Shown: positions 6,945 through 15,061 of the stretch, piece after piece
Layout of the letters: the number at the start of each line of letters is the position of its first letter
Numbering within the stretch: the first letter of the stretch is position 1
Assembly (NCBI GenBank): GCA_027318585.1
Contig: DAHVOW010000027.1
Coordinates: 1 to 19,937, forward strand
Reading direction: 5' to 3'
Source of the DNA: Methanobacteriaceae archaeon
GTDB taxonomy: Archaea; Methanobacteriota; Methanobacteria; Methanobacteriales; Methanobacteriaceae
Length of the DNA: 19,937 nucleotides
Notes under the pieces: model-generated
Told to the model about the DNA's origin: nothing
Databases searched by the model: none
The model's input: only the letters and a program-made list of their open reading frames with translations
Made by a program: the position numbers and the translations under genes

Positions 6945-7403
6945 TTATTTCTTTATAACTGGCAGATGAACCTCAGTTAAGAGCTCATCCTCAGAGGTGG
7001 TGTTGGGGTCATTGAGATAGACTTCAGTGATGGGACCAACGATGTCAAAACCATTGCTAACTGCATAGTCCACCACGGCATGAATGACCGGCCCTACCTC
7101 GGTGTATGGACCCTGATGCATAGCGGCCAGTACAGTGTGGGCGGGTATTTCTTTTACTCCCACGTTAGCATCCTGATAACCTTCACCGGCAAATGAAAAC
7201 CCAATCTCATACTGCAGATCCTCCTCAGCAACTTCTTCAGGGGTGTTGTAATAGGTCCCGTACACCAGACCAGTCATCTCCAGACCACGTTCCGCCACCC
7301 ACTGGCCTACTTTCTGCATGAGCACTGGAATCTGGTCGTAACTACCCCGATAAGGTATATATGCCACTTTTGCCTCTCCAATCCTCTTCTCTTCTACTTT
7401 CAT
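6945..7403 (-). CDS. GyrI-like effector-binding protein, paralogue 1
   Basis: This 152-aa cytoplasmic protein is a stand-alone GyrI-like/AraC effector-binding domain. It has an N-terminal strand KVAYIPYRGSY, a central VYGTYYNTPEE, then HQGPYTEVGP, and the C-terminal YLNDPNTTSEDELLTEVHLPV with the conserved acidic residue before the last strand. Family members bind small, often cationic or hydrophobic ligands, and some hydrolyse cyclopropanoid compounds. No HTH domain is attached. It lies 43 bases downstream of trkH on the same strand, with GAGGAAT ahead of its ATG, so it is probably co-transcribed with trkH. A second copy of the same length lies on the other side of trkH. The stop is followed by a long U-rich run (about 6925-6945, read leftward) that would end the transcript. 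Confidence 0.85.
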   Translation of the reverse strand: MKVEEKRIGEAKVAYIPYRGSYDQIPVLMQKVGQWVAERGLEMTGLVYGTYYNTPEEVAEEDLQYEIGFSFAGEGYQDANVGVKEIPAHTVLAAMHQGPYTEVGPVIHAVVDYAVSNGFDIVGPITEVYLNDPNTTSEDELLTEVHLPVIKK

Positions 7404-7446
7404 GATTATTCCTCAAAGTATGATATCTTTACTCAGAGTAAAAAAT

Positions 7447-8925
7447 TTACCTCCCATTGATCAGGTTCTGGATGGTGATGGAGATCAAAAGAAGTACCGG
7501 CCAGATCTCAAGTCTTCCTATCCAGAAGTCAAATATGAAGACTAACTTTACTAAAGCTGGAGATTGGGGAGTCATCAGCCCACTGGAAAGGCCCACATTA
7601 CTTAAAGCCGACGCCACTTCAAATATTACTTGAGAGAAATCGTTGTAATAGAAAAGTACGATGATAATACTGGCTACGAATATCAAGAAGTAGGTGAATA
7701 CAAAGGCCCCTGCCACTCTGATAACATCATCAGTCAATCCCAGTTCAGTCACATGATGGATTTTCTTGGACATCACCGCCTTTCCGGGAAATATAAATGA
7801 TTTAACCTGCCACACCATGCCTTTCATAAGTATACCGAAACGTAGCCACTTAATACCTCCACCTGTAGAGCAGGAGCCTGCACCGATGACCATTAACAGA
7901 GTTATTAGGAATATGCCCAGGCCAATCCATTTAGTTATCAGATCTGGATAAAATGCAGTTTGCAATCCAGTGGTGGTCACCGCCGACACCACCTGGAAAA
8001 GAGCGTATCTCAGGTTTAATAGCAAATCAGCCCCATAAACATGGTTTTTATAGAGCATCGCCGTTACCAGAATGGTTGCTATTATTATGAGGGAATAAGC
8101 CACTTTAGTCTCGATATCTTTGAAGTATTCCTTCCAGTTGCCCTTCAAAACCGTGTAGTGTAAGGCAAAGTTGGTTGCCCCGATCATCATCACGATCATG
8201 GCTGCTAGCTCGATCCATAGGTTATGGTAGAATAGAAGGCTGGTGTTGTGCATACCAAAACCACCGGTGGATAGAGCTGAGAAGGCATGGAATATAGAGT
8301 CGAAAATGTCCATACCAGCCACTTTGAAAAGAACTATGGAGAGGATAGTAAAAAATCCGTAGATATAGATTATAATCCGGGTGGTATGGCGTATGCTAGG
8401 CCGTAATCGTTCATCTCGGCCTTCAGCCAAGTATAGGCGCATGACATCGGCCCCTGTGGATCTTAAAAGAGCCAGAACCAGGAATATGATTCCCAGGCCC
8501 CCCAGCCACTGAGTGAAAGCCCTCCAAAAATTCATGGTATAGGAAATAGCGTCCAGATTAGGGTACATACTAAAACCAGTAGTGGTGAACCCGGACATGG
8601 CCTCAAAATAGGCGTTGAGATAGGAAAGCTCCCCTGACAGATAATAGGGAAGAGCACTCAAGGCACATACCAACAACCAGATTATGGTGGAAAATACCAT
8701 GGCCACCTTTAAAGAGATGGTAGTTTCTCTCTTAAAGATTTTAAGACAAACCACACCAAATACCATAGATACAGCAGCAGAAAAAAGAAAAGGAGTTAAA
8801 TACTGGTATTCCTGATAAATAAAAGACACAATAAGTGGGATTAACATCGCGATTCCCAGATAGAGGCACACCCCACCATTGTAGTGCATGATGGTTTTAA
8901 TCTCACGCTTGCTTAACCTGTTCAT
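7447..8925 (-). CDS. trkH: TrkH-family potassium uptake protein
   Basis: This is the membrane pore subunit of a Trk/Ktr-type potassium importer. All four selectivity-filter loops are visible: SGFTTTGFS (about 112-120), SALSTGGFG (216-224), SAVTTTGLQ (314-322) and SALSNVGLSS (439-448). Each has the filter glycine, separated by paired transmembrane helices over 492 aa, which is normal length. The Arg-containing segment VIRVAGAFVF lies before the last helix pair. The regulatory partner TrkA is not encoded nearby. The ATG at 8925 has no clear ribosome binding site. The probable TATA box at 9053-9062 would give a leader of about 100 nt. It is flanked on both sides by GyrI-like genes, which is unusual company for a potassium channel. 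Confidence 0.94.
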   Translation of the reverse strand: MNRLSKREIKTIMHYNGGVCLYLGIAMLIPLIVSFIYQEYQYLTPFLFSAAVSMVFGVVCLKIFKRETTISLKVAMVFSTIIWLLVCALSALPYYLSGELSYLNAYFEAMSGFTTTGFSMYPNLDAISYTMNFWRAFTQWLGGLGIIFLVLALLRSTGADVMRLYLAEGRDERLRPSIRHTTRIIIYIYGFFTILSIVLFKVAGMDIFDSIFHAFSALSTGGFGMHNTSLLFYHNLWIELAAMIVMMIGATNFALHYTVLKGNWKEYFKDIETKVAYSLIIIATILVTAMLYKNHVYGADLLLNLRYALFQVVSAVTTTGLQTAFYPDLITKWIGLGIFLITLLMVIGAGSCSTGGGIKWLRFGILMKGMVWQVKSFIFPGKAVMSKKIHHVTELGLTDDVIRVAGAFVFTYFLIFVASIIIVLFYYNDFSQVIFEVASALSNVGLSSGLMTPQSPALVKLVFIFDFWIGRLEIWPVLLLISITIQNLINGR

Positions 8926-9046
8926 CTGCCGCGTTAGGAAATCCCCCTAATATTTCGATAATACATGAACTTATCAAATTTATTACTGGATCCGGGTGAA
9001 TTCGATCATTGTTTAATTTTCAATCTAATTCTTGACATATTACTAA

Positions 9047-9068
9047 ACACAATATATAAATTTTGTGT
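9047..9068 (-). promoter_or_regulatory. trkH promoter: TATA box enclosed in an inverted repeat
   Basis: The minus strand reads AATTTATATA (9062-9053), a near-consensus archaeal TATA box. It is flanked exactly by ACACAA (9047-9052) and TTGTGT (9063-9068), which are reverse complements. A regulator bound to these arms would block TBP. Confidence 0.55.
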
Positions 9069-9130
9069 GCCGTGCGGAAGGTTAAGACTTAAAAAAAATA
9101 GTTCAGACTAAAAAAATAAGAAAAAGGAGT

Positions 9131-9589
9131 TTACTGCTTCAGCACCGGGAACTGCACTTCAGTGAGAAGTTCTGACTCTCCAACCAAATTAGGGTCGTTA
9201 AGATAACTTTCCATAGGAGGACCTGCTATCTGGTAGCCGTTTTTCAGGGCGTGCTGGAATAGATCAGCATAGACTGTATGAGCTTCACTGTATGGGCCCT
9301 TAAATATGGTGGAAACCGCTTCATGTTCCGGGACCTTCTTGATCTGAATATCATCTGCCCCTTCTAACTCCCCCCGGAAGGCAGCTCCCACTTCCCAGCT
9401 CAATTCTTCTTCTGGGGTATCCAGGGGGCTGTTGTAGTATATGCCATAGATGGGCATCTGAATCTCGACTTTTTTAGTCATCAGCCATCCCACTACCTTT
9501 CCCAGTGTTTCGGGAATCTTTTCGAAACTCCCCTTCCCTAGGATAAAGGCCACTTGGTAATCGGGGACTTTTTTAATTTCAACTATCAT
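9131..9589 (-). CDS. GyrI-like effector-binding protein, paralogue 2
   Basis: This protein has 152 aa, exactly the length of the copy at 6945-7403, and shares its landmarks: VAFILGKGSFEKIP, YGIYYNSPLDTPEEEL, FKGPYSEAHT, and YLNDPNLVGESELLTEVQFPV. By eye the two are alike at roughly two residues in five, so the duplication is not recent. A GGAGGTCG ribosome binding site (9594-9601) precedes the ATG at close spacing. It is followed by a 205-base gap with the trkH promoter, so it is probably a separate transcript. A role in binding or neutralising a small molecule is inferred from family only. Confidence 0.84.
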   Translation of the reverse strand: MIVEIKKVPDYQVAFILGKGSFEKIPETLGKVVGWLMTKKVEIQMPIYGIYYNSPLDTPEEELSWEVGAAFRGELEGADDIQIKKVPEHEAVSTIFKGPYSEAHTVYADLFQHALKNGYQIAGPPMESYLNDPNLVGESELLTEVQFPVLKQ

Positions 9590-9601
9590 AGTTCGACCTC
9601 C

Positions 9602-9802
9602 ATGTATCTTTCTGTTGATCTTTTCTGTGGTAACTAGTTGATAGAGTTTTATCTAAAAAACAGCAGATCACCCCGTAAAAGAGGAAGACACCTTTATAGC
9701 ACTCTTCTAGTTATAGGTGAAAAGACATAATATACTAGGAGGAATTTAATTCTATAAATTTCAACCATAAAAAACCATTATTATCAAAAGGGGGTTCTAA
9801 TA
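9602..9802. promoter_or_regulatory. Divergent promoter region between the GyrI-like gene and copB
   Basis: For copB the best TATA candidate is TATAAATT at 9753-9760, which gives a start near 9781 and a leader of about 22 nt holding GGGGG (9790-9794). ATAATATA at 9728-9735 is an alternative. An imperfect inverted pair (CACCTTTATA near 9689 and TTATAGGTG near 9711) could be a regulator site. The minus-strand promoter is probably in the A/T-rich stretch near 9645-9660. Confidence 0.35.
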
Positions 9803-11803
9803 ATGGATCATTCCCACCAAGCTCATGAGATGGAACAGGGAAGAGGAAAAAAGCATGACGGACATGATCATCATCAGATGATCGCCGATTATAAAAGCCG
9901 TTTCTTGATTTGTCTGGTATTAACCATTCCCATTGTTATTTTATCACCCCACATCCAACATATCTTCGGGTTACATGATATTCTGATGTTCCCCGGCGAT
10001 ACTTACCTCCTTTTCGTCCTATCCTCGGCGGTCTATTTTTATGGAGGTTATCCCTTCTTTAAGGGTATTTACCAGGAGTTGAAATCACTAACTCCCGGTA
10101 TGATGACTCTGGTGGCAGTGGCCATCACCACCGCCTACCTTTACAGCAGCGCCGTGGTGTTCGGACTTGAAGGAGAGCTCTTCTTCTGGGAACTGGCCAC
10201 CCTGATTGATATCATGCTCCTGGGCCACTGGTTGGAGATGAGATCAGTCCTGGGGGCCTCGCGGGCCCTGGAGGAACTGGTGAAACTCCTGCCCAGCACT
10301 GCCCATCACATCATGCCTGATGGAGAGACCATGGAAATGCCACTGGAACATCTTAAACCGGGTGATCTGGTGCTGGTGAAGCCCGGAGAGAAAGTGCCAG
10401 TGGATGGTAAGATTATTAAGGGCCAGACCAGTATTGATGAGTCCATGCTCACTGGAGAGTCGGAACCGGTTTACAAAGATTGGGGGGGGAAGGTTATTGG
10501 TGGATCAATTAATGGGGATGGCACCATCCAGGTGGAGATCGAGAAGACCGGTAAGGACTCCTTCCTGTCCCAGGTGATAAGTCTGGTGGAGGAGGCCCAG
10601 AGCACCAAATCCCGTACCCAGAACCTGGCTGACCGTTTCGCCATGTGGCTTACCATAATCGCCTTAAGCGGAGGGTTCATAACCTTAATAACCTGGTTAC
10701 TGTTTATTGGCCAAAATTTAGCCTTTTCTCTGGAAAGAGCGGTGACAGTTATGGTTACCACCTGCCCCCATGCACTGGGCCTGGCCATACCCCTGGTTAT
10801 AGCTGTTTCCACGGCCCTGTCCGCCAGTAATGGTCTTCTCATCCGAAACCGCACTGCCTTTGAAAAGGCCCGGAATCTGGATGCAGTGGTCTTTGACAAG
10901 ACCGGGACCTTAACCCAGGGAAAGTTCGGAGTGAGCAAAGTTATTCCTTTCCAAGATAATGATTCTGATGAAATCTTAAAATACGCCGCCTCCCTGGAGT
11001 CCTACTCTGAACACCCCATTGCCAGAGGAGTGGCAGCTGCCGCTAGAAATTACCTATCTGTGGAAGAATTCAAGGCCCTCCCTGGTAAAGGTGTGGAGGG
11101 CTATATAAATGGCCATAAAGTCGAAGTGGTCAGTCCCGGGTATTTGCAGGAGATGGGATTATCCTTTGACCAGGAAAAGCTGGCCCCCCATATGAAAAAG
11201 ACCGCCGTCTTCGTGGTTCTAGACGGTCGGGTGGAGGCTGCCCTGTTAATGTCGGACCTCATCCGACCCGAGTCCCGGCAAGCAATTTCGGCCTTGAAGG
11301 AGATGGGCATCAAGACCATCATGATCACTGGAGATCGAAGGGAAGTGGCAGAGTGGGTGGCTGAGGAGTTGAGCCTGGACCAGTACTTCGCAGAGGTACT
11401 TCCCGGGGAGAAGGCGGAGAAGATCAGAAAGATACAGGAAGAAGGATTGGTAGTGGCCATGACTGGGGACGGAATTAATGATGCCCCTGCTCTGGCCCAG
11501 GCCGATGTGGGAATAGCCATCGGGGCGGGTACCGATGTGGCCATCGAAACTGCGGATATCATCCTGGTACGTAACAACCCCCTGGATACGGTGTACATTA
11601 TAAGGTTAGCCCGCTCCACCTACCGGAAGATGGTGGAGAATCTGGCCTGGGGTGCTGGTTACAACATATTAGCCATCCCCCTGGCGGCAGGAGTGCTGTA
11701 TGCCTATGGTATCCTGTTGACTCCCGCCATGGGGGCGGTTCTGATGTCGGTCAGCACCATCATCGTGGCGGTTAACTCCCGGTTCTTGAGAATCGGAAAG
11801 TAA
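9803..11803 (+). CDS. copB: Copper-translocating P1B-type ATPase, CPH (CopB) type
   Basis: This membrane pump exports Cu(II) or Cu/Ag using ATP. It has a His-rich cytosolic N-terminus (several His within residues 3-24) in place of a Cys-type HMA domain, an actuator TGES at 217-220, and the membrane metal site CPH at 321-323 rather than CPC. The phosphorylation site is DKTGT (Asp365), SEHP is at 402-405 in the nucleotide domain, GDGINDAPA is the hinge, and MSVSTIIVAVN (648-658) is the last-helix signature of the P1B-3 subgroup. The 666 aa are full length. ATG 9803 follows GGGGG at 8-base spacing. A membrane protein gene follows after 19 bases and is probably co-transcribed. Confidence 0.95.
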   Translation: MDHSHQAHEMEQGRGKKHDGHDHHQMIADYKSRFLICLVLTIPIVILSPHIQHIFGLHDILMFPGDTYLLFVLSSAVYFYGGYPFFKGIYQELKSLTPGMMTLVAVAITTAYLYSSAVVFGLEGELFFWELATLIDIMLLGHWLEMRSVLGASRALEELVKLLPSTAHHIMPDGETMEMPLEHLKPGDLVLVKPGEKVPVDGKIIKGQTSIDESMLTGESEPVYKDWGGKVIGGSINGDGTIQVEIEKTGKDSFLSQVISLVEEAQSTKSRTQNLADRFAMWLTIIALSGGFITLITWLLFIGQNLAFSLERAVTVMVTTCPHALGLAIPLVIAVSTALSASNGLLIRNRTAFEKARNLDAVVFDKTGTLTQGKFGVSKVIPFQDNDSDEILKYAASLESYSEHPIARGVAAAARNYLSVEEFKALPGKGVEGYINGHKVEVVSPGYLQEMGLSFDQEKLAPHMKKTAVFVVLDGRVEAALLMSDLIRPESRQAISALKEMGIKTIMITGDRREVAEWVAEELSLDQYFAEVLPGEKAEKIRKIQEEGLVVAMTGDGINDAPALAQADVGIAIGAGTDVAIETADIILVRNNPLDTVYIIRLARSTYRKMVENLAWGAGYNILAIPLAAGVLYAYGILLTPAMGAVLMSVSTIIVAVNSRFLRIGK

Positions 11804-11822
11804 TTTATATAGGAAATGGGCT

Positions 11823-12518
11823 ATGAGTAGTTATGTGAATTCCACAAGATACCTTACTAGACTTTTTTTTAGCCTACTAGCCCAGGCCATAATCTTTTTC
11901 GCCGCCGCGGACCAACTGGACATTCCCCGTGCCTGGCTGTTCTTCGCCCTGACATTCACCTACTACATCTTTAGTTTCATCATCCTCTACCGGTTCAACC
12001 CGGATTTAATTCATCATCGCGGTGGCTCTGCCTTTCGGAGGGACAGTAAACACTGGGATAAATATATACTCATAATTTACACCTTTTTGGGCGTTTATGG
12101 CCAGTTTTTTGTGGCTGGTTGGGACTTTGGACATATCCAGTGGTTCTATCTTGGTCTGGAATATCTGGTAATAGGTGTAATTCTGTTCATCATCTCCGAT
12201 GTTCTAATTGTGTGGGCCATGGTTCAGAACCCCTTCTTCGAACCCACCGTCCGGATACAAAAAGAACGCAACCAGAGAGTTATCAGTTCCGGCCCATACG
12301 CCATAGTAAGACACCCTGGCTACCTTTCTGGAGTCTTATGGCACCTGGCCATGCCCCTGATATTCGGATCAGCTTTGACCCTGGTTTACAGCCTCCTTAT
12401 CATATTACTCCTGGTGGTCCGCACCTATCTGGAAGATAAAACCCTCCAGGCAGAATTAGAGGGATATACAGAGTACACTACAAAAACCAGATCCCGGCTT
12501 TTGCCAGGGCTATGGTAA
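11823..12518 (+). CDS. Isoprenylcysteine carboxyl methyltransferase (ICMT/PEMT)-family membrane protein
   Basis: This 231-aa protein has about five hydrophobic segments and the AdoMet-binding signature of the family, SGPYAIVRHPGYLSG (about 156-170), followed by two helices. It ends with EDKTLQAELEGYTEYTTKTRSRLLPG, in which the E-E-x-x-L pattern is typical of ICMT/PEMT enzymes. Members methylate lipids or modified cysteines, and the real substrate in archaea is unknown. Proteins of the same family (CzcN/NccN) are linked to metal-efflux operons in bacteria. The 19-base spacing behind copB fits a role in metal tolerance or in membrane modification. Its transcript probably ends in the short gap before the convergent tRNA gene. 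Confidence 0.82.
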   Translation: MSSYVNSTRYLTRLFFSLLAQAIIFFAAADQLDIPRAWLFFALTFTYYIFSFIILYRFNPDLIHHRGGSAFRRDSKHWDKYILIIYTFLGVYGQFFVAGWDFGHIQWFYLGLEYLVIGVILFIISDVLIVWAMVQNPFFEPTVRIQKERNQRVISSGPYAIVRHPGYLSGVLWHLAMPLIFGSALTLVYSLLIILLLVVRTYLEDKTLQAELEGYTEYTTKTRSRLLPGLW

Positions 12519-12593
12519 CAAAAACAGATGTTTAATATTTAGATTTATCCAGAAACCATTAACCAGTTAAAATCTATTAAGCACTGAAAAATT

Positions 12594-12679
<86 letters not shown>

Positions 12680-12712
12680 TGATGTGATCTATTCTATGTT
12701 AACTTCCACTTT

Positions 12713-12720
12713 CTTAAAAG
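12713..12720 (-). promoter_or_regulatory. Candidate TATA box for tRNA-Ser
   Basis: The minus-strand element is CTTTTAAG, about 37 bases before the mature 5' end. This places transcription start around 11 bases upstream of the tRNA, a usual distance for archaeal tRNA precursors. Confidence 0.35.
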
Positions 12721-12740
12721 TATAGGATGAATTCAAAAAC

Positions 12741-12747
12741 TATATAT
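12741..12747 (+). promoter_or_regulatory. TATA box of cadC
   Basis: TATATAT is centred about 26 bases before the ATG at 12770. No ribosome binding site lies between them, so cadC is probably translated from a leaderless mRNA. Confidence 0.55.
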
Positions 12748-12750
12748 GCA

Positions 12751-12772
12751 CATATGAGCATTTATTCACATG
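12751..12772. promoter_or_regulatory. Probable CadC/ArsR operator
   Basis: CATATGA (12751-12757) and TCACATG (12766-12772) form an inverted repeat with 6 of 7 matching positions around an 8-base A/T-rich spacer. This resembles ArsR/SmtB operators of the TGA...TCA type. It lies directly downstream of the TATA box and covers the predicted transcription start and the cadC start codon. Confidence 0.55.
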
Positions 12773-13123
12773 AAAAGGTATGATGTCTGTGAAGAACGCT
12801 GCATCCATGAAGAGACGGTCCGCAAAGTAGAGGATGAAATGCTTGGAGATGAGGTTTTCAGCCACCTATCAAACGATTTTAAGATGTTAGGCGACCTGAC
12901 CCGGGTGAAGATGCTCTTCGCACTCTCCAGGGAGGAGTTGTGCGTCTGTGATCTGGCCAGCATACTGAATCTTAGTGAATCAGCCATCTCCCATCAGTTA
13001 AGACTTCTACGAAACCATAACATGGTTAAGTTTCGCCGGGATGGTAAAATGGCCTATTACTCCCTTTCCGACCAGCATGTTGTCCAGCTTTTAAAGATGG
13101 GTGTGGAACATGCCCAGGAATGA
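12770..13123 (+). CDS. cadC: CadC-type ArsR/SmtB metal-sensing repressor
   Basis: This winged-helix dimer leaves its operator when it binds Cd, Pb or Zn. The whole 117 aa align with bacterial CadC. The four thiols of the alpha3N site fall at Cys7, Cys11, Cys58 and Cys60 (DVCEERC and ELCVCDLA), and the alpha5 zinc site at Asp101, His103, His114 and Glu117, the same numbers as in staphylococcal CadC. The recognition helix is in LSESAISHQLRLLRNH. These N-terminal cysteines support ATG 12770 over the internal ATGs. The gene overlaps cadA, and its operator lies over its start. The sensed metal is an inference from the conserved ligands. Confidence 0.94.
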   Translation: MKRYDVCEERCIHEETVRKVEDEMLGDEVFSHLSNDFKMLGDLTRVKMLFALSREELCVCDLASILNLSESAISHQLRLLRNHNMVKFRRDGKMAYYSLSDQHVVQLLKMGVEHAQE

Positions 13124-15047
13124 GTGCTCCGGTGAAGCCCAAAACAGTTGCATTTGCTGTGAAGGTGACCTTTTTGAAGATAAAGGAGAATCCTGGAAGC
13201 ACAAACCTCTTTTAATCATTTCCATATCAGCCATTCTCTTCATCCTGGGTATTTGCCTGGAAAACTTACTTGAACTGAGTTTCCCGGCGGAGATCATCTT
13301 TTTAGCAGTGGTGGTGGTATCAGGTTATGAAATCGTTAAAGAGGCCCTGGAAGGTTTATTGAAGTTCCGGTTTAATATGAACCTCCTCATCACCATTGCC
13401 GCAGTAGGAGCATTTCTGATAGGTCATGGCCAGGAAGGAGCCGCTGTGTTTTTCCTGTTCTACCTGGCCGAGTTCCTGGAAGAATACGCTGGTCAGAGGG
13501 CACAAAATTCCATAGCATCCCTTTTAAAACTGAGTCCCCAAACGGCTCACGTCCTAAGGGAGGAAAAAGAAGTGGAGGTTCACGTGCACAGTGTCCAGGT
13601 GGATGAAAAGGTGGTGGCACGTCCCGGAGATAAGATACCCCTGGACGGAGTGGTGATTAAAGGCATATCCGCCGTTAACCAGGCTTCCATTACCGGCGAA
13701 AGCATCCCCATCACCAAAAGGGTGGGCGATGAAGTCTTTGCGGGTACCATTAACCTGGAAGGTTACCTTGAGATCCGGGTTACTAGAAGGGATACCGAAA
13801 CTATTCTCTATCGGATTATAGAAATGGTGAAGGAATCCAAGAACCGGAAGTCCCAGACGGAAAAATTCATTGATCGCTTCGCCACTTACTACACCCCTAC
13901 CGTAATACTCCTGGCGGTGATTGTGGCCACGGTACCACCTTTAGTTCTGGGAATGGCCTTTACTGAGTGGTTTTATCGTGCCCTGGTCCTCCTGGTGGTT
14001 TCCTGTCCCTGCGCATTGGCCATATCCACTCCAGTGTCCATGGTATCCGGGATCACATCTGCCACCCGGAAGGGTGTTCTCATCAAAGGTAGAGAGTATG
14101 TGGAAGAAATGGGTGCCATCCAAACGGTGGTCTTTGATAAGACTGGAACCCTCACCGAAGGGCAGCTAGAAGTTACGGATATTGAACCAGTGAACGGTAA
14201 TCATGCTCCGGATCTTATGAAAATCGCAGCATCTTTGGAAGTCCATTCCAAGCACCCCATCGCCCGGGCAATAGTCCAGAAAGCACAGGAAAGTAATTTA
14301 GAGCTTTATAAAGTCCATAATTTTAGATCATTGACGGGTAATGGTTTAGAAGGCATAATACATAACAAAAATTTTTATATCGGCAAAAAAAGCCTATTTC
14401 AAGGTTTAAACCTGCCCACAGATAAAATAGATGTACTAGAAGAGGAAGGTAAAACTATGGTCCTGGTGGGCAATCAAGAGGAAATAATGGGTATTCTAGG
14501 ATTGATGGACCGTGTCCGTGACTGTTCCAGTCACGCGGTAAAATTTTTAAAGGATAACCGCATCAAGACGGTTATGCTAACTGGAGATCATGAAAATACA
14601 GCCCAGGTAGTGGCTTCCCAGTTAGGGCTGGATGAGTATCATCACAGCCTGTTGCCTGAAGATAAGGTAGATAAAATTGAGGAAATTGTCTCTCGCTATG
14701 GAAATGTGGCCATGGTGGGAGATGGAGTCAACGATGCTCCAGCTCTGGCCCGGGCAAATATTGGAATAGCCATGGGGGGTGCCGGGTCAGATGTGGCCCT
14801 GGAAAGTGCCGATATCGCCCTTTTAGATGATGATCTGTATAAAATTGAATATCTGGTGAAACTCAGCCGGAAGACCATGGGAGTGGTGCGGCAGAATGTG
14901 GTCCTTTCTATATTAATAAAAAGCTCCTTTGCAGTCTTTGCAGTTTTTGGACTGGTTACTCTGTGGATGGCTGTGGGGATAGGGGACATGGGCCTTAGTC
15001 TGGCGGTGATATTAAATGCATTGCGAATTGGGGGGTGGAAGTCTTAA
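13110..15047 (+). CDS. cadA: Cd/Zn/Pb-exporting P1B-2-type ATPase
   Basis: This membrane pump expels divalent soft metals. From ATG 13110 it has 645 aa. It has a short Cys cluster in place of an HMA domain (Cys6, Cys14, Cys16, Cys17), an ITGES actuator loop, the membrane metal site SCPCALA (CPC 299-301), the phosphorylated DKTGT (Asp343), SKHPIAR, and the GDGVNDAPA hinge. The conserved Lys is in ILIKSSF and the Asp in GIGDMGLSLAVILNALR (Asp626), which together mark the Zn/Cd/Pb subgroup. ATG 13110 follows GGGTG at 6-base spacing, and an in-frame GTG at 13101 overlaps that site. It overlaps cadC by 14 bases, so translation is coupled and the pump is under CadC control. Confidence 0.95.
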   Translation: MPRNECSGEAQNSCICCEGDLFEDKGESWKHKPLLIISISAILFILGICLENLLELSFPAEIIFLAVVVVSGYEIVKEALEGLLKFRFNMNLLITIAAVGAFLIGHGQEGAAVFFLFYLAEFLEEYAGQRAQNSIASLLKLSPQTAHVLREEKEVEVHVHSVQVDEKVVARPGDKIPLDGVVIKGISAVNQASITGESIPITKRVGDEVFAGTINLEGYLEIRVTRRDTETILYRIIEMVKESKNRKSQTEKFIDRFATYYTPTVILLAVIVATVPPLVLGMAFTEWFYRALVLLVVSCPCALAISTPVSMVSGITSATRKGVLIKGREYVEEMGAIQTVVFDKTGTLTEGQLEVTDIEPVNGNHAPDLMKIAASLEVHSKHPIARAIVQKAQESNLELYKVHNFRSLTGNGLEGIIHNKNFYIGKKSLFQGLNLPTDKIDVLEEEGKTMVLVGNQEEIMGILGLMDRVRDCSSHAVKFLKDNRIKTVMLTGDHENTAQVVASQLGLDEYHHSLLPEDKVDKIEEIVSRYGNVAMVGDGVNDAPALARANIGIAMGGAGSDVALESADIALLDDDLYKIEYLVKLSRKTMGVVRQNVVLSILIKSSFAVFAVFGLVTLWMAVGIGDMGLSLAVILNALRIGGWKS

Positions 15048-15061
15048 ATCATAGTCAATAT

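Noticed and set aside
9735..9740. AGGAGG sequence before copB, suggesting a small ORF
   Set aside because: No ATG, GTG or TTG start codon follows at a usable distance, and copB has its own purine-rich site at 9790-9794.
11101..11619. A 172-codon minus-strand open frame inside copB
   Set aside because: It is antisense to the catalytic core of a complete P-type ATPase, with no motif or start signals. The same applies to the frame at 10471-10938.
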